A stretch of 64,000 bases of DNA from Stipa capillata (taxonomy: Eukaryota; Streptophyta; Magnoliopsida; Poales; Poaceae), in the NCBI GenBank assembly GCA_019208055.1, contig JAGXJF010002514.1, forward strand, positions 124,001 to 188,000, written 5' to 3'. The position numbers and the translations under genes are program-made. This document shows, one piece after another, positions 1 through 10,936 of the stretch (position 1 is its first letter; the number at the start of each line of letters is the position of its first letter). The notes below the pieces were generated by a model that saw only the letters and a program-made list of their open reading frames with translations, was not told where the DNA came from and did no database searches.

Positions 1-81
1 ACACGCACTCAGCAGTCAGCACTGCACACGACAATCTGCATAGCAACAGGAAGTGATCAGGAGTACACCGATCAGTCGATC

Positions 82-1882
82 ATGGCTGCTGCAAGTGCAA
101 GGCATGGCAGTAGCACTCGTGCTCTGTGCGTAGTCCTGGTGGTCCTGGCGCTGGCCGGCGGCTCGTCGGCGCAGCTATCGACGGGGTTCTACTCGAGCTC
201 GTGCCCGGGCGCGAGGGACGCCGTGTGGTCTGTGGTGCGGTCGGCCGTCGCGAGGGAGCCCCGCATGGGGGCATCCATCCTCCGCCTCTTCTTCCACGAC
301 TGCTTCGTCCAAGTACTAATTAACTAGTAATTCGTTGATTGATCATGCATGCATCTTGCATGATGCACTATATAGCTAGCTGATGTGATTTAATGGAATG
401 ATATTCATGTAGGGCTGCGACGGGTCGCTGCTGCTGGATGACACTCCGAGCCTGCAGGGGGAGAAGATGGCGACGCCCAACAACGGTTCGGTGAGAGGGT
501 TCGAGGTGATCGACGCCGTCAAGGCCGCCGTCGAGAAGGTCTGTCCCGGCGTCGTCTCCTGCGCCGACATCCTCGCCCTCGCCGCCAGGGACAGCGTCGT
601 CATCGTAAGTAGCTGTGCATATACTTACGTGCTTAGCTAGTGTACGTACGTACGTAGCAACATGCATGCATCCAATGCATGCTGCATGCGAAAAGATCGA
701 TCTTTAATTAGCTGAAACCGTAACCGTAGCTGGGCGGGCCGAGCTGGGATGTGAAGCTGGGGCGGAGGGACTCGACGACGGCGAGCTTCACCGGCGCCAA
801 CAACAACATCCCCCCGCCGACGTCGGGGCTTGCCAACCTCACCTCCCTCTTCGCCGCGCAGGGCCTCTCCCAGAAGGACATGGTTGCGCTCTCCGGTATG
901 TATACGCATCAACTCATTTATTCCCCACTGCATTATAGTCAACTAGTTAATAATGCTCAGTAACAGAACAGACACAAACAAGAATCAATTCCTCTGGAAG
1001 AAAAGAAGGAATCATTTCACACCCTGCTCCTAGTAAAGCTTTACTAGCTAATTAAGTAGCTAGCTAGTTGCGTACAGCTAGCTGGCCGGCATGATCGCCA
1101 ACGGAACTGATAGCTAAGTGTTGATTTCAGAGCATAATGAACACTGTCCCTTATGCTCGAATCAGATACCTATTCCCTTTCCTTCAAATTTTAGAGAATC
1201 ATTTCGTAAAAAGAAATGTTCCACAATAATTTCGTGCAAATTAATTAATTAAAGTGCCAAGTAGTTCACTTATTCTAAACAAGGAAATAGGAGAGGGAAT
1301 TAATTAATGACCCGTCATCCTTTGCATCGATCAAGCATTATTATATTTATATCAAGAGCAATTTCAACAAATTGAATAACAAAGAATCGAATTCGTCATT
1401 TTAGGAACACTGACATAAAAAAAATTAAATCCTAGCTAACACATTTCCTCATATCATATCATATTAATTTACTCCTCCGTGGCCATGCAGGATCTCACAC
1501 CATAGGCCTGGCGCGCTGCACCAACTTCCGAGCACACATCTACAACGAGACCAACATCGACGGCGGCTTTGCGGGGACACGGCGGCCGGGCTGCCCTCGC
1601 GTCTCCGGCTCCGGCGACAGCAACCTGGCCCCGCTCGACCTCCAGACCCCGACCGCCTTCGAGAACAACTACTACAAGAACCTCATCGGCGGCAAGGGGC
1701 TCCTGCACTCCGACCAGGAGCTCTTCAACGGCGGCGCCACCGACCCGCTGGTCCGGTCTTACGTCGGCAGCCAGAGCGCCTTCTTCGCCGACTTCGTGAC
1801 CGGCATGATCAAGCTGGGCGACATCTCGCCGTTGACGGGGAACAATGGACAGATCAGGATGAACTGCAGGAGGATTAACTAA
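82..1882 (+). CDS. Class III (secretory) peroxidase, four exons
   Basis: Exons 82-312, 413-604, 730-895 and 1491-1882, all with GT-AG borders; the spliced product is 326 residues, normal for the family. Residues 1-30 form a signal peptide ending near SSAQ. The distal catalytic site is RLFFHDCF with Arg68 and His72; the proximal haem-binding site is SGSHTIG with His199. GCDGSLLLDD and CADILALAARD follow the family pattern, as do the three intron positions. The protein ends RMNCRRIN. By family knowledge it is a secreted haem enzyme that uses H2O2 to oxidise phenolics in the wall or apoplast. The start is the first ATG of a signal-peptide frame. The exact paralogue is not determined. Confidence 0.95.
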
Positions 1883-2166
1883 AATTAATTACGTACTGGT
1901 GTTTATGTGTCGGGAGTGTTCATGCATGTTTATTTTGTTACGAGCTAGCATCTCATTTTTGTTTCCACAATTGTGAAGTTGATATGTATTGTATCGATAT
2001 GTCGGTTCGTTTAAATAATTGAAAAATATATCATTTGTTTTGTGCACAAATGGTTATTTTACGTTTCATACATAATTGCACAGAGAAATTGATGTCGGGG
2101 AGAGTACGTAGCTAGATATGGGCATCCAGGTTTGGAAGAAATATTGTGCGAATTAAGTATGCAGAG

Positions 2167-2698
2167 TCACATCACTTGCTTTTCATACGTACGGACATTA
2201 GTTATATATGCTTAATGTCGATTGGTTTGGGAATGACGCGTGAAAGATATATAATGATCATGAGTAACATTAAAGGCGGAGTCAATATCAACGTGTGATA
2301 TTGTTCTTAATTACTGAACGCTAGCAAGATTGATTGTGACGAACTAACAATAATTTCTCGTCGTTTATCACACGGGCGGGGTTGCTTTTCCACTGGAATA
2401 TTTTAACACTCCTACGTACTAGAAAGATTCTGTATTAGTTTAGGCTTTGGAATGAATCTTGCGTGATAGTTAACGTGCAGAAGGATTAGAGTTGCTGAGT
2501 AGCATGAGTAACACTAAAGGCTAAATCAACATCAACGTACGTGTAACACTAATTTTCTCCTCATGCTACTAATTAAACGCGAATTAGCGTAACAATGTTC
2601 CTCGTCGTTTACCACCGACGGCTGCTTGCTTTTCCGTGACGGTCGAAGTCGATCTGGCTAATGTAATAATACTCCAAAGAGGCAAAGATGTCAGGTTA
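2167..2698. repeat. Direct repeat, copy A (about 530 bp)
   Basis: This segment begins with CACTTGCTTTTCATACGTAC and includes a run of GAATGACGCGTGAAAG and GGCGGAGTCAATATCAACG. It recurs almost unchanged and in the same orientation at 4574-5093. Differences are scattered substitutions and small indels near the 3' end. No coding potential is seen. The copies are separated by about 1.9 kb of other repeats. Confidence 0.85.
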
Positions 2699-2935
2699 CA
2701 CTACCTCAGTAAATATCATCACTGACGGGTGAAAACCCACAATCACTGACAGGTTCAGCGCCCGTCAGTACGCTCCTGTCAGTGGAAGTGAAACTTTCAC
2801 TGACGGGCTGGCAGCCCATCAGTAGTGGCTATCACCACTGACGGGCCCCTGCTTATGGCCCGTCAGTGGTTTATACCTCCACTGACAGGTATATTATGTT
2901 CTGCCCGTCAGTAGTTCCCTTTCAGGGATTAAAAT
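2699..2935. mobile_element. CACTA-like subterminal repeat array
   Basis: The segment starts CACTACCTCAG at 2699 and carries many direct and inverted copies of a motif close to CACTGACGGGC / GCCCGTCAGTG. Clustered short motifs behind a CACTA terminus are typical of Spm/CACTA element ends. A matching opposite terminus was not found, so this is called as an end or remnant. It sits exactly at the 3' border of direct-repeat copy A. Confidence 0.55.
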
Positions 2936-3497
2936 AAATAAATTACAGCCACTTACAGCCACCATTACACAAATAAACAATATGTTCATTACACATTACA
3001 GCCACCATTACCTATACATGCACAGATCAGATCTGACATACAAACATAATTCATCCTTAGTCATGACATTCTTCCAGGTTCACTTCCAACAACACGCAAG
3101 AAAGTTGCAGATGTTGAGTTAGCAACAGCCTGCAATAACAATTTCGTGTAATCATAGGTTATTAGCAATCAAGTAAATATCATGCTGTTGTTGACTTGCT
3201 GTTAATTAACTCTTATAACTCCATAACATTGATACAATATTTATCTAAGGGCAAGTTTAGGTTTGAATGGATGATCTCAAATTGAAACTCCACTCCTTTT
3301 TTAACAACTAGAGCCAGAAATTAATAGAAAGTGTGATATAAAAAAGGACAAATATAGGGGTTTGCCAAAATACAAGCACAGGCACTACAAGAATATACAC
3401 TATGAGATTTCCAAATAATATAGTTTTCCATTAACATGAGAAATTAATGCAATTTGCGATGTCCACTTCATAAGATAGTTTATTTAATAGACAAAAT
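2936..3497. other. Intergenic, no gene recognised
   Basis: AT-rich sequence without a convincing ORF. CACTACAAGAA at 3383-3393 looks like a rice-type CACTA terminus facing right, but no partner end was identified. Confidence 0.4.
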
Positions 3498-4384
3498 TGC
3501 TTATTTACCCTAGACAAGCATGGCTATTGCTCATTTGCCATCGAACAAACGAATGTTGCTTATATACCACTTACAAGTAAGATGCGTTGCCAATTTGCCA
3601 TCAGCCGTTAAGTAGGCGTTAACTTCTTCTACGAAAAGACGATTTTGCCCTCAATGGCAATTTTCTCGTGAAATAATTGCCATGCTGAAAACTGTTACAT
3701 GCTGAAATTACAAGCGAGATGTCCAATTTATTTGTGAATGAAATAACGTATGGTATTGTGCAAAGTGTTGCTTATTTGCCATTGAGGGCAAAATCGTCTT
3801 TTGCTAGAAGAAGTTAACGCCTACTTAACAGCTAATGGCAAATTGGCAACGGAACGAACTTGTAAGCGGTATAAGAGCAACATTCGTTTGTTCGATGGCA
3901 AATGAGCAATCTGCATGCTTGTCAATGGCAAATAAGCAATTGCTTATTTACCCTAGACAAGCATGGCTATTGCTCATTTGCCATCGAACAAACGAATGTT
4001 GCTTATATACCACTTACAAGTAAGATGCGTTGCCAATTTGCCATCAGCCGTTAAGTAGGCGTTAACTTCTTCTACGAAAAGACGATTTTGCCCTCAATGG
4101 CAATTTTCTCGTGAAATAATTGCCATGCTGAAAACTGTTACATGCTGAAATTACAAGCGAGATGTCCAATTTATTTGTGAATGAAATAACGTATGGTATT
4201 GTGCAAAGTGTTGCTTATTTGCCATTGAGGGCAAAATCGTCTTTTGCTAGAAGAAGTTAACGCCTACTTAACAGCTAATGGCAAATTGGCAACGGAACGA
4301 ACTTGTAAGCGGTATAAGAGCAACATTCGTTTGTTCGATGGCAAATGAGCAATCTGCATGCTTGTCAATGGCAAATAAGCAATT
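3498..4384. mobile_element. Tandem dimer of a foldback (long-TIR) element
   Basis: Two copies of a unit with a 443-base period. Each unit is an inverted repeat: the left arm (3498 to about 3665) begins TGCTTATTTACCC and runs through CATCGAACAAACGAATG and GTAAGTAGGCGTTAAC-like sequence. The right arm (about 3770-3940) is its imperfect reverse complement, separated by about 100 bases. The units meet at the palindrome AATAAGCAATTGCTTATT centred on 3940/3941. It has no transposase. The short ORFs here are by-products of the repeated arms. Confidence 0.75.
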
Positions 4385-4573
4385 GTCTCTATTTAATAAT
4401 ATGTACTCAGGAAGCTTTCCATTCAGTATAACGTGCAGGCATAAAAATTTGGATAGCATGGCTATATCAGCATATCTCATCCAAGAAGAAGATTCTTTCA
4501 AGTCTAGAATAATGAGGTCTCACTGAGACATACTTTCAAACTGGACATCTTGGAAGCAATTAATCACTAAAGT

Positions 4574-5093
4574 TCCATCACTTGCTTTTCATACGTACAG
4601 ACATTAGTTATATATGCTTAATGTTGATTGGTTTGGGAATGACGCGTGAAAGATATATATGATCATGAGTAACATTAAAGGCGGAGTCAATATCAACGTG
4701 TGATATTGTTCTTAATTACTGAACGCTAGCAAGATTGATTGTGACGAACTAACAATAATTTCTCGTCGTTTATCACACGGGCGGGGTTGCTTTTCCACTG
4801 GAATATTTGAACACTCCTACGTACTAGAAAGATTCTGTATTAGTTTAGGCTTTGGAATGAATCGTGCGTGATAGTTAACGTGCAGAAGGATTAGAGTTGC
4901 TGAGTAGCATGAGTAACACTAAAGGCAAAATCAACATCAACGTACGTGTAACGTACACTAATTTTCTCCTCGTGCTACTAATTAAACGCGAATTAGCGTA
5001 ACAATGTTCCTCGTCGTTTACCACCGACGGCTGCTTGCTTTTCCGTGACGGTCGAAGTCGATCTGGCTAATGTAATAGCAAAGATGTCCGGTT
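4574..5093. repeat. Direct repeat, copy B
   Basis: Second copy of the segment at 2167-2698, ending near GATCTGGCTAATGTAATAG. It lacks a short stretch (ATACTCCAAAGAG) present in copy A and ends about 40 bases before the tRNA gene. Confidence 0.85.
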
Positions 5094-5135
5094 AAACAAA
5101 GATAAATTAGACCCATGGTTAGGCCAGCAAGAAGC

Positions 5136-5217
5136 GTCGATATGTCCGAGTGGTTAAGGAGACAGACTTGAAATCTGTTGGGCTACGCCCGCGCAGGTTC
5201 GAACCCTGCTGTCGACG
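5136..5217 (+). tRNA. tRNA-Ser (anticodon UGA)
   Basis: An 82-base class II tRNA. The acceptor strand GTCGATA pairs with TGTCGAC (one G-U pair), with discriminator G. The anticodon stem ACAGA/TCTGT encloses loop CTTGAAA, giving anticodon TGA at 5169-5171, which reads UCA. A long variable arm (TGGGCTACGCCC region) and a T-arm with GGTTCGAACC are present. No intron and no encoded CCA, as expected for a nuclear gene. The sequence differs clearly from chloroplast trnS-UGA. Confidence 0.96.
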
Positions 5218-5222
5218 AATGA

Positions 5223-5231
5223 TTTTTTTTT
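5223..5231 (+). terminator. Pol III oligo-T terminator of tRNA-Ser
   Basis: A run of nine T residues starts six bases after the mature tRNA 3' end, the expected RNA polymerase III stop signal. Confidence 0.85.
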
Positions 5232-7185
5232 GGTCATAAGACAACCAAGCTGAGCTTCCTTCAGTAGTTCAGCTGGGTCCCAGGAGACATCTGATCTGAA
5301 CTTTTGCTGCCTGGCTGGCTCCTTTCCCTCTCCTCTCCCGTGGTGACTGGATGAAGAACACATCAATTTTTTCTAAAAAGTTTTAGATTTCTCTAGTGTT
5401 ATTTTATTTCGAAGATCCTAATAAACAAACCTGCGCCAGCAAACCGTGGTCGCGAACATGTGGAAGGAAACGTCCTTAGATAGGGTCATCTGCTTCACAC
5501 GGTTTTGTTGACTGCATCCATCCTCTTTCTTTCTTCCGGTTTTTTTCTCCATCTTCACCGAGCACGCATGGCTCCGGTTCATCATTCTCCAACACACGCT
5601 TCGATCCTCTCGACCACCGGGCCATCGCCACAGCCGCCCTTAAGATGCCCCCCCGTATTCAACAAGGTTGCCACCGGCCCTCACCATTGCAGCTTGGGCC
5701 ATTGATGCCACCACGCGTTCCCGACGTCAGAGCTAGAAAAAATGGTAGGGGAGGCTGAATGTAGATTTTTGTGGTGCTTTTTGTCTGAGTTAGAATTTGG
5801 ATTTGTTGTAACTGAAAGTTCCTATTGGTATGATTGAAATATTTTGGTTTTACAGTTTAAGGATTTTATTGTCTGGCTGATGATCCGACTCAGCTGAATG
5901 TTTATTGGTAACAAGTTGAAAGGTGGTATGATCTAGTTAAAAGGTCTAGTTCATGCATGGAGTCAAAAAAATTGTGAGTTAAAACTTTTTGTGTAAGAAA
6001 CTAAAAATAAATTTTCTTTGTTCACCATCTTTATAGGCGAGCCGGTGGTGCCCTCGTCAGAGATGGAGGGCAAGAAGACCTAGAGGGGATGAGGTAACAC
6101 AATAAGATCACCATGGTCAGCCTGGGCTTTTGATAGACCCGTTCATTTAGATACCCTAACATGGTCTCAACCTTCTCAAGTAGCGCATGTCCGTAATTAG
6201 CTACCCCCATTTTACTTTTAGGGTCAATTTTTCTAGTTTTGTTCTTCTCCATTATCTCTTCGGATTGTATTTACATAGGATTAGTTTGTCGACCAATCTC
6301 TCTGAACGATGACGGTAACACTTACACCAAAAATCGAGACTAGGATAAACGATGACGGCTATGTAGTCGATGGCAGGAAATATAAACAAAGAAAGAATTA
6401 GTTCGATCAAATCGAAAAATCATGTGTCTTGAAGAGTCGTATTGAAAGATTTTAGTACATCACATTCAAAGATAAGATTGCACTGTTCCATCTTTTCACA
6501 TTCCGTTTGCTTTTCCAGGTTTTTGGCTATCTCGCAAGAAAACTGAGCATCCAAAAGACGAAACTGCCGCTGTTTGATGTGATCCATCAAGACAACGCTA
6601 TCAGTTAACTATCCCCCATCGAAGGCACGCGTCCGCCAGGCTGCCCAGGTCGCCCTCCCCGTGGTTATCCTCAGTTCCTCACCGCCGCAAACGCTCTGAA
6701 GATAGTTATGGAAACACGCACAACAACCAAGAATCAACAATCAATTCCAATCAGATTGATCCATATGCTTTCAGGAGCATTGAAGCATCGCTTGTTTGTC
6801 TCTCAGTCGCTTCTTTGTCACTTTGTGCACACAAAGATACAAATACAGAGAAAATTGGAACAAAATCCCTGCTGCAGTCCGACTCCTGCCCAGTCACGAG
6901 CGAGCGAGCAGCACAGCACAGCACAGCACAGCACTCATGCTGTCATGCAGTCGTGATGCACTCATAGACGCTCGCGGGGAGGAGGCGGCGTGCTCAGGTG
7001 GAGGCGGAGGAGGCGATGGAGTGTGAAGGCGGCTTCTCCAGCGTAGCCTGGGCGGGCTCAGCCAGAGGCAAAGTCGGCCTCGCAGCGAACTCAGGCGGCG
7101 GAGGACCATGGCGTCGGCGGCGAGGGAAAGAGAGAGAGTTAGGGATGGGTCTTGACTCTTGAGTCGTCTGCACGAGGGTATAGCC
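5232..7185. other. Intergenic, no gene recognised
   Basis: Small ORFs here do not resemble known proteins. A GC-rich patch at about 6960-7140 could be a captured gene fragment or CpG-rich promoter, but no homology was recognised. A short (CAGCA)n-like run lies near 6905-6930. Confidence 0.5.
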
Positions 7186-7435
7186 GGGAAATTTAGAGAA
7201 AATTAAGGATATGTCCCTTTTTTAGAGGTCTTTGATCATATGTCTCGATTTTTATTGTAATTGATAAAATACCCTATTTTTCATATGCCCCGTCTTGGCC
7301 GTTTTGTTGCTGATTAGGATAGATTGGGTGATGATTTGGCATTCTATTTACTGACTGGGACGTGAAGTTCTCCTTTTGCCCCTGCGTTCACTTCTCAGCT
7401 TGGACCCGATTGAATCCTCTGTCGTGCGCACCCTC

Positions 7436-7768
7436 ATGGGCCAGTGCCCCTCCGCCTCCCGCCACCACCACCGGAAGCCTCCGCTACCACCGTCCCCCTC
7501 CCCCCGAGCCACGTCGTCTCGTTTCTTTGATGCTGCCGAGGACCCGGCGGCGGACTACACTGACCTCCCCGAGGAGCTCCTGGCTGTGGTGTTCGGCTTC
7601 CTCGGCTTCGACGACCGCAAGCGGTGCTCCCTCATCTGCCGCCGCTGTCTCGCCGCCTAGGCAGCATCGCGCCTCCGCCTCGCCCTCAACGCGCGAGCGC
7701 CGCTCCTCCCCGCTGCCCCTAAGATCCTAGTGTGCTTTCCCGCCATCTCCAAGCTTGCTCTCAAGTGC
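7436..7768 (+). pseudogene. F-box/LRR protein N-terminal fragment
   Basis: Reads from ATG (MGQCPSASRHHHRK) through a low-complexity Pro/Ser stretch into an F-box: DLPEELLAVVFGFLG then RKRCSLICRRCLAA. An in-frame TAG at 7658-7660 stands where the family has Glu in LAAEAASRLRL. The same frame continues as ASRLRLAL to CFPAISKLALKC, then homology stops at 7768 where subtilase sequence begins on the other strand. This matches the start of plant F-box/LRR proteins of the VFB/SKIP2 type. The rest of the LRR region is absent, so this is a captured, dead fragment. Confidence 0.75.
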
Positions 7769-9690
7769 CTCGTTCATCCGGCTGGAGGTGGCCTTGTACC
7801 CCTTGGAGAAGAACCGCGCGCCAACGAGCTTACGGTGTCATGGAAGTTGCGGTGGGTGGGCAAGATGCCGGTGTCGATCATGGCGACAACGAGGTCGGCG
7901 CCGAAGTCGGAGTCCGTGAGGAGCACTGACGACGGGGAGGACAGGAGCCCAAGGAACTGTTGGGGAACGCGCTACGTAAAACAAAATTTTTCCGCGCACG
8001 AACCAAACCAAGAAACACTATCGAGGTGTAGGTAACGATATCATACCTTCGACGATCACGTCAATGCAGCGGAGAAGTTGACCGATGTCGATGAAGTCCG
8101 CAGACTCCCGCAGCTAGGTTATACCTCCCAGCCGCGAGAGCGATCTCCTCGTGAATAGTTCGCCCGATCAAACGCCGAAGTATACGACGTCTCCGAGGTA
8201 TCCACGCGTACCGGATCAGCGACACCGCCGTAATGTGTGGACCAGCACACAAGAACAGCAGGGATCTACGAGAAGGAGAAGCAGCAGCGCGCCGGCAGCT
8301 GTACTAGATCCAATCTAGAAGAGAGAGAAAAAGAAGGCTGTGGCCAATCTAGAGATGGCCGGCCTAGGGTTTAGTCCAAGGGACTAGGGCTGCCTCTGGG
8401 GCTGCTTGGGATCCCCTTTGAGGTGCCCTGCCTCTCTATTTATAGGGGTTGGGGCAGCTCTCCCTAGGCAGGTGGAGTCCTACTCCAGCAGGGACACCCT
8501 GTTGGAGTTGGAGTCCAACTCCACTAGAACCTTCTAGAACCTTCTAGAATTTCTAGAACCTTCCAGAACCTTCTAGAATTTCCAGAACCTTCTAGAACCT
8601 TCCAATACTTTCCGGAACACTTCCGGACATCACCGGAACCATCCGGGACCTCCCGGAACACTTTCGAGATCATCCGAAACACTTTCGGAACCCTTCTCTC
8701 TCGTTCTCCATAAATCGTAGCATTCCTAAATGTCGCTAAAACGTTAAGCGTGTGACCCTATAGGTTCGAGTATATGTGGACATGTCCGGAATACATTCCG
8801 GTCAATAATCGTCAGCGGGATCTGGACACCCATAACGACTCCCACATATCATCGAAGATCTTTATCGAGCAAACCTTGTATTGTCGCATACAATTCCTTT
8901 TGTCTCACGATACATTACACAACCCGAGGCGAGACTTTGACGGTATCCCTGTGATCAACTCCTTGATCACCATACCTAGTTATCCTCGTTACCGGTTTGG
9001 ACTCTTTTCTCGTTTCCGTATTCCGGTATCCCCGTGACTAACCTTTTAGTCACAATACCTGGCCAGGCGATGCTGGACACCGTAATACCGAGTGGGCCCA
9101 GAGTGTATCTCTCCATCGCCGGATGGGCAAATCCCAGTCTTGACATATCTAGAACCACTATATACTTTCTGGTGTACCTGGAAGTCACCTTTATAATTAC
9201 CCAGTTACGGCGTAACGTTTGATGACCCCAAAGCAACCATCCGGTATCCGGGTCTATGGTATTCTCATGGTCTAAGGACGCAAGTAAACGTTAACACATC
9301 ATGAGAAGATACTGACAACATATTGACGAAGTGATCTCGCAGTATCTCATAAGGGGTCTATCCAACACCATTGTTACCCTAACAATGTGTTCCCATTATT
9401 GCCGGCATCCTTGTTACATTAACAATGCCCATGATCAGGAAAACAAGATCATCAACAATACATGAGCTAGTCCAGAGGCCTGACTAGGGATCTGAATGGT
9501 GTTTATTATTCCACACATGCAATTAGGTTTTCCTCTGAATCTCATAATCAAGAACCAATGCAATTTTAGCATAGAACATAAACTTAATCATGAACATGAA
9601 AATAGAATAATAACAACTTTATTATTGCCTCTAGGGCATATTTCCAACAGGAACCGCAGCAAGCACGTGGGTGTGGATCAACGGGACCGT
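7769..9690 (-). pseudogene. Subtilisin-like protease fragment split by a solo LTR
   Basis: On the minus strand 7957-7769 encodes FLGLLSSPSSVLL, SDFGADLVVAMIDTGI (the catalytic-Asp region of S8 subtilases) and THRNFHD. After an internal deletion and a frame change it continues KLVGARFFSKGYKAT and SRMNE. Beyond the LTR (9690-9650) the upstream remnant resembles the LHTTRSP segment at the propeptide/catalytic junction, with frame damage. Only this small part of a protein of about 750 residues is present; His and Ser catalytic motifs are missing. It abuts the F-box fragment with no spacer. Confidence 0.75.
7958..9649 (-). mobile_element. Solo LTR, BARE-1/RIRE1/Angela type (Copia)
   Basis: A 1692-base LTR bounded by TG and CA: plus strand TGTTGGGGAACG at the left and ATTTCCAACA at the right. 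Read on the minus strand it starts TGTTGGAAATATGCCCTAGA, the well-known start of BARE/WIS/Angela/RIRE1 LTRs. It is flanked by a perfect five-base duplication GGAAC (7953-7957 and 9650-9654). There is no internal domain or second LTR, so it formed by LTR-LTR recombination. ORFs inside are not genes. Confidence 0.93.
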
Positions 9691-10041
9691 CGGAGACAGG
9701 CAAAGGGGACCGTCGGAGCGAATCCGGATGGTGCGTGTGTCCTCGCTACTGGAGACCAAGCAGTGGTGGTCAGCCCCCGCCGAGCAGCAGCGTCCGATGA
9801 ACAGAGATGGGAGGAGAGGACGAGAACCCTGTGATTTGTTCTGTACAAGATCCGGTGAGGAGAGGGGCAATATGGGAAGTTCATGTTGTATCTCTCCTAG
9901 TCACCATAAAAATCAGCAAATGGGGCATATGATCAAAAGTTCAATAAAAAATAAGGCATATTATCAGTTGTAATAAAAAATAGGGCATATGATCAAACTT
10001 TATTAGAAAACGAGGCATATCCTCAATTCTCTAGGAAATTT

Positions 10042-10515
10042 AACGCCTCCATCGGTTAGTTTGACGGAATATGATTTTTCTAAAGATATTTAAGTGGACC
10101 AATTTGTTTGGATGTGATTTTTATAAACGAGCAGCCTTTCGGTGTGACATATCCAAATTTCCCCATAAACAAACGTAAACGATTTTAATCGAAAAGCTCG
10201 AACTTTTGTGCTTGCTCGTCGAATTCCTCTGCAAAAATCCTAATCCTAATCAATCCCTCCCTCGCAGAAATAAAGAACCGTTCCTAGCCTTAATCCTTCT
10301 TACATCAGTAGTGTTTCTTAACCGCCTCAGTTTCCTGCTGTCCTCGACGAGTCCATACCTTCCACGCAACGGACAAAAGATTACGACTCGGAGACAACAA
10401 TTGCCTCACCTCGCCTCCACAATTATAATTACAAGACGAGATTTTTAGCACCGAGAAAGAAGAAACGACCACACCCGCCGCCTCTGCCCGCTGCCCGCTC
10501 CTCGATTTCGCAAAG
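10042..10515 (+). other. Upstream region and non-coding first exon of the saposin-like gene
   Basis: Contains a probable 5' UTR exon ending at 10515 (GCAAAG, then GT). A leader intron of about 397 bases (10516-10912) lies between it and the coding exon. The transcription start was not located. Confidence 0.5.
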
Positions 10516-10936
10516 GTGCGAATTTTTCCCCTTACTACTTGTTCCCAATCTGGTGGAATTTCGCTTTTCCGGTTGCTGAATTCGTCGGCTCAGCTTTGTA
10601 TTTCTCCCCACCCGCGGTTGGTAGTGTTCCCCTTCTTCGATTCGTTTCGTATTTCGCTCCCCCTGATTTGCTTCCTCCTTCCGTCCATCGCTTTCCTCTG
10701 GTCGATTCGATCGGTTTATCTATCGATTTCTTTCTTTCGACCAAAAATTTATCCATTTCTTGGCTGCTCGAATCGTCGTTGCCTTCGATTTGCCGTTTCT
10801 GGATCTGTTTCTAGGACTAATTCTTTCTCCCCTTTCTTTCTCCTATCGTTTCCTGAGGTTAAAATTAGTTGATTGGATGGATGAACCGTATGATAATTTG
10901 ATTCCATGTCAGGTCAACAAGGGGAACCGTCGCACG

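Larger units (their letters stand above)
7186..10041. mobile_element. Pack-MULE-like element with long inverted repeats carrying gene fragments
   Basis: Sequence from 7186 rightward (AAATTTAGAGAAAATTAAGG, then GATCATATG blocks) matches, in reverse complement, sequence from 10041 leftward (AAATTTCCTAGAGAATTGAGG, then GATCATATGCCC blocks) over roughly 100-140 bases with moderate divergence. Between the arms are pieces of two unrelated genes in opposite orientations (F-box/LRR on +, subtilase on -) fused at 7768/7769, plus a younger solo LTR. Gene fragments between long inverted repeats is the hallmark of Mutator-like Pack-MULEs. No clear 9-bp target duplication was found, so the exact ends and family are inferred. 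Confidence 0.55.

Noticed and set aside
3835..4526. Repeated 62-82-codon ORFs starting MANWQRNELVSG
   Set aside because: Identical by-products of the duplicated foldback arms.
5136..5217. Chloroplast-derived tRNA insertion
   Set aside because: The sequence and arm structure are those of nuclear tRNA-Ser, unlike plastid trnS-UGA, and a Pol III terminator follows.
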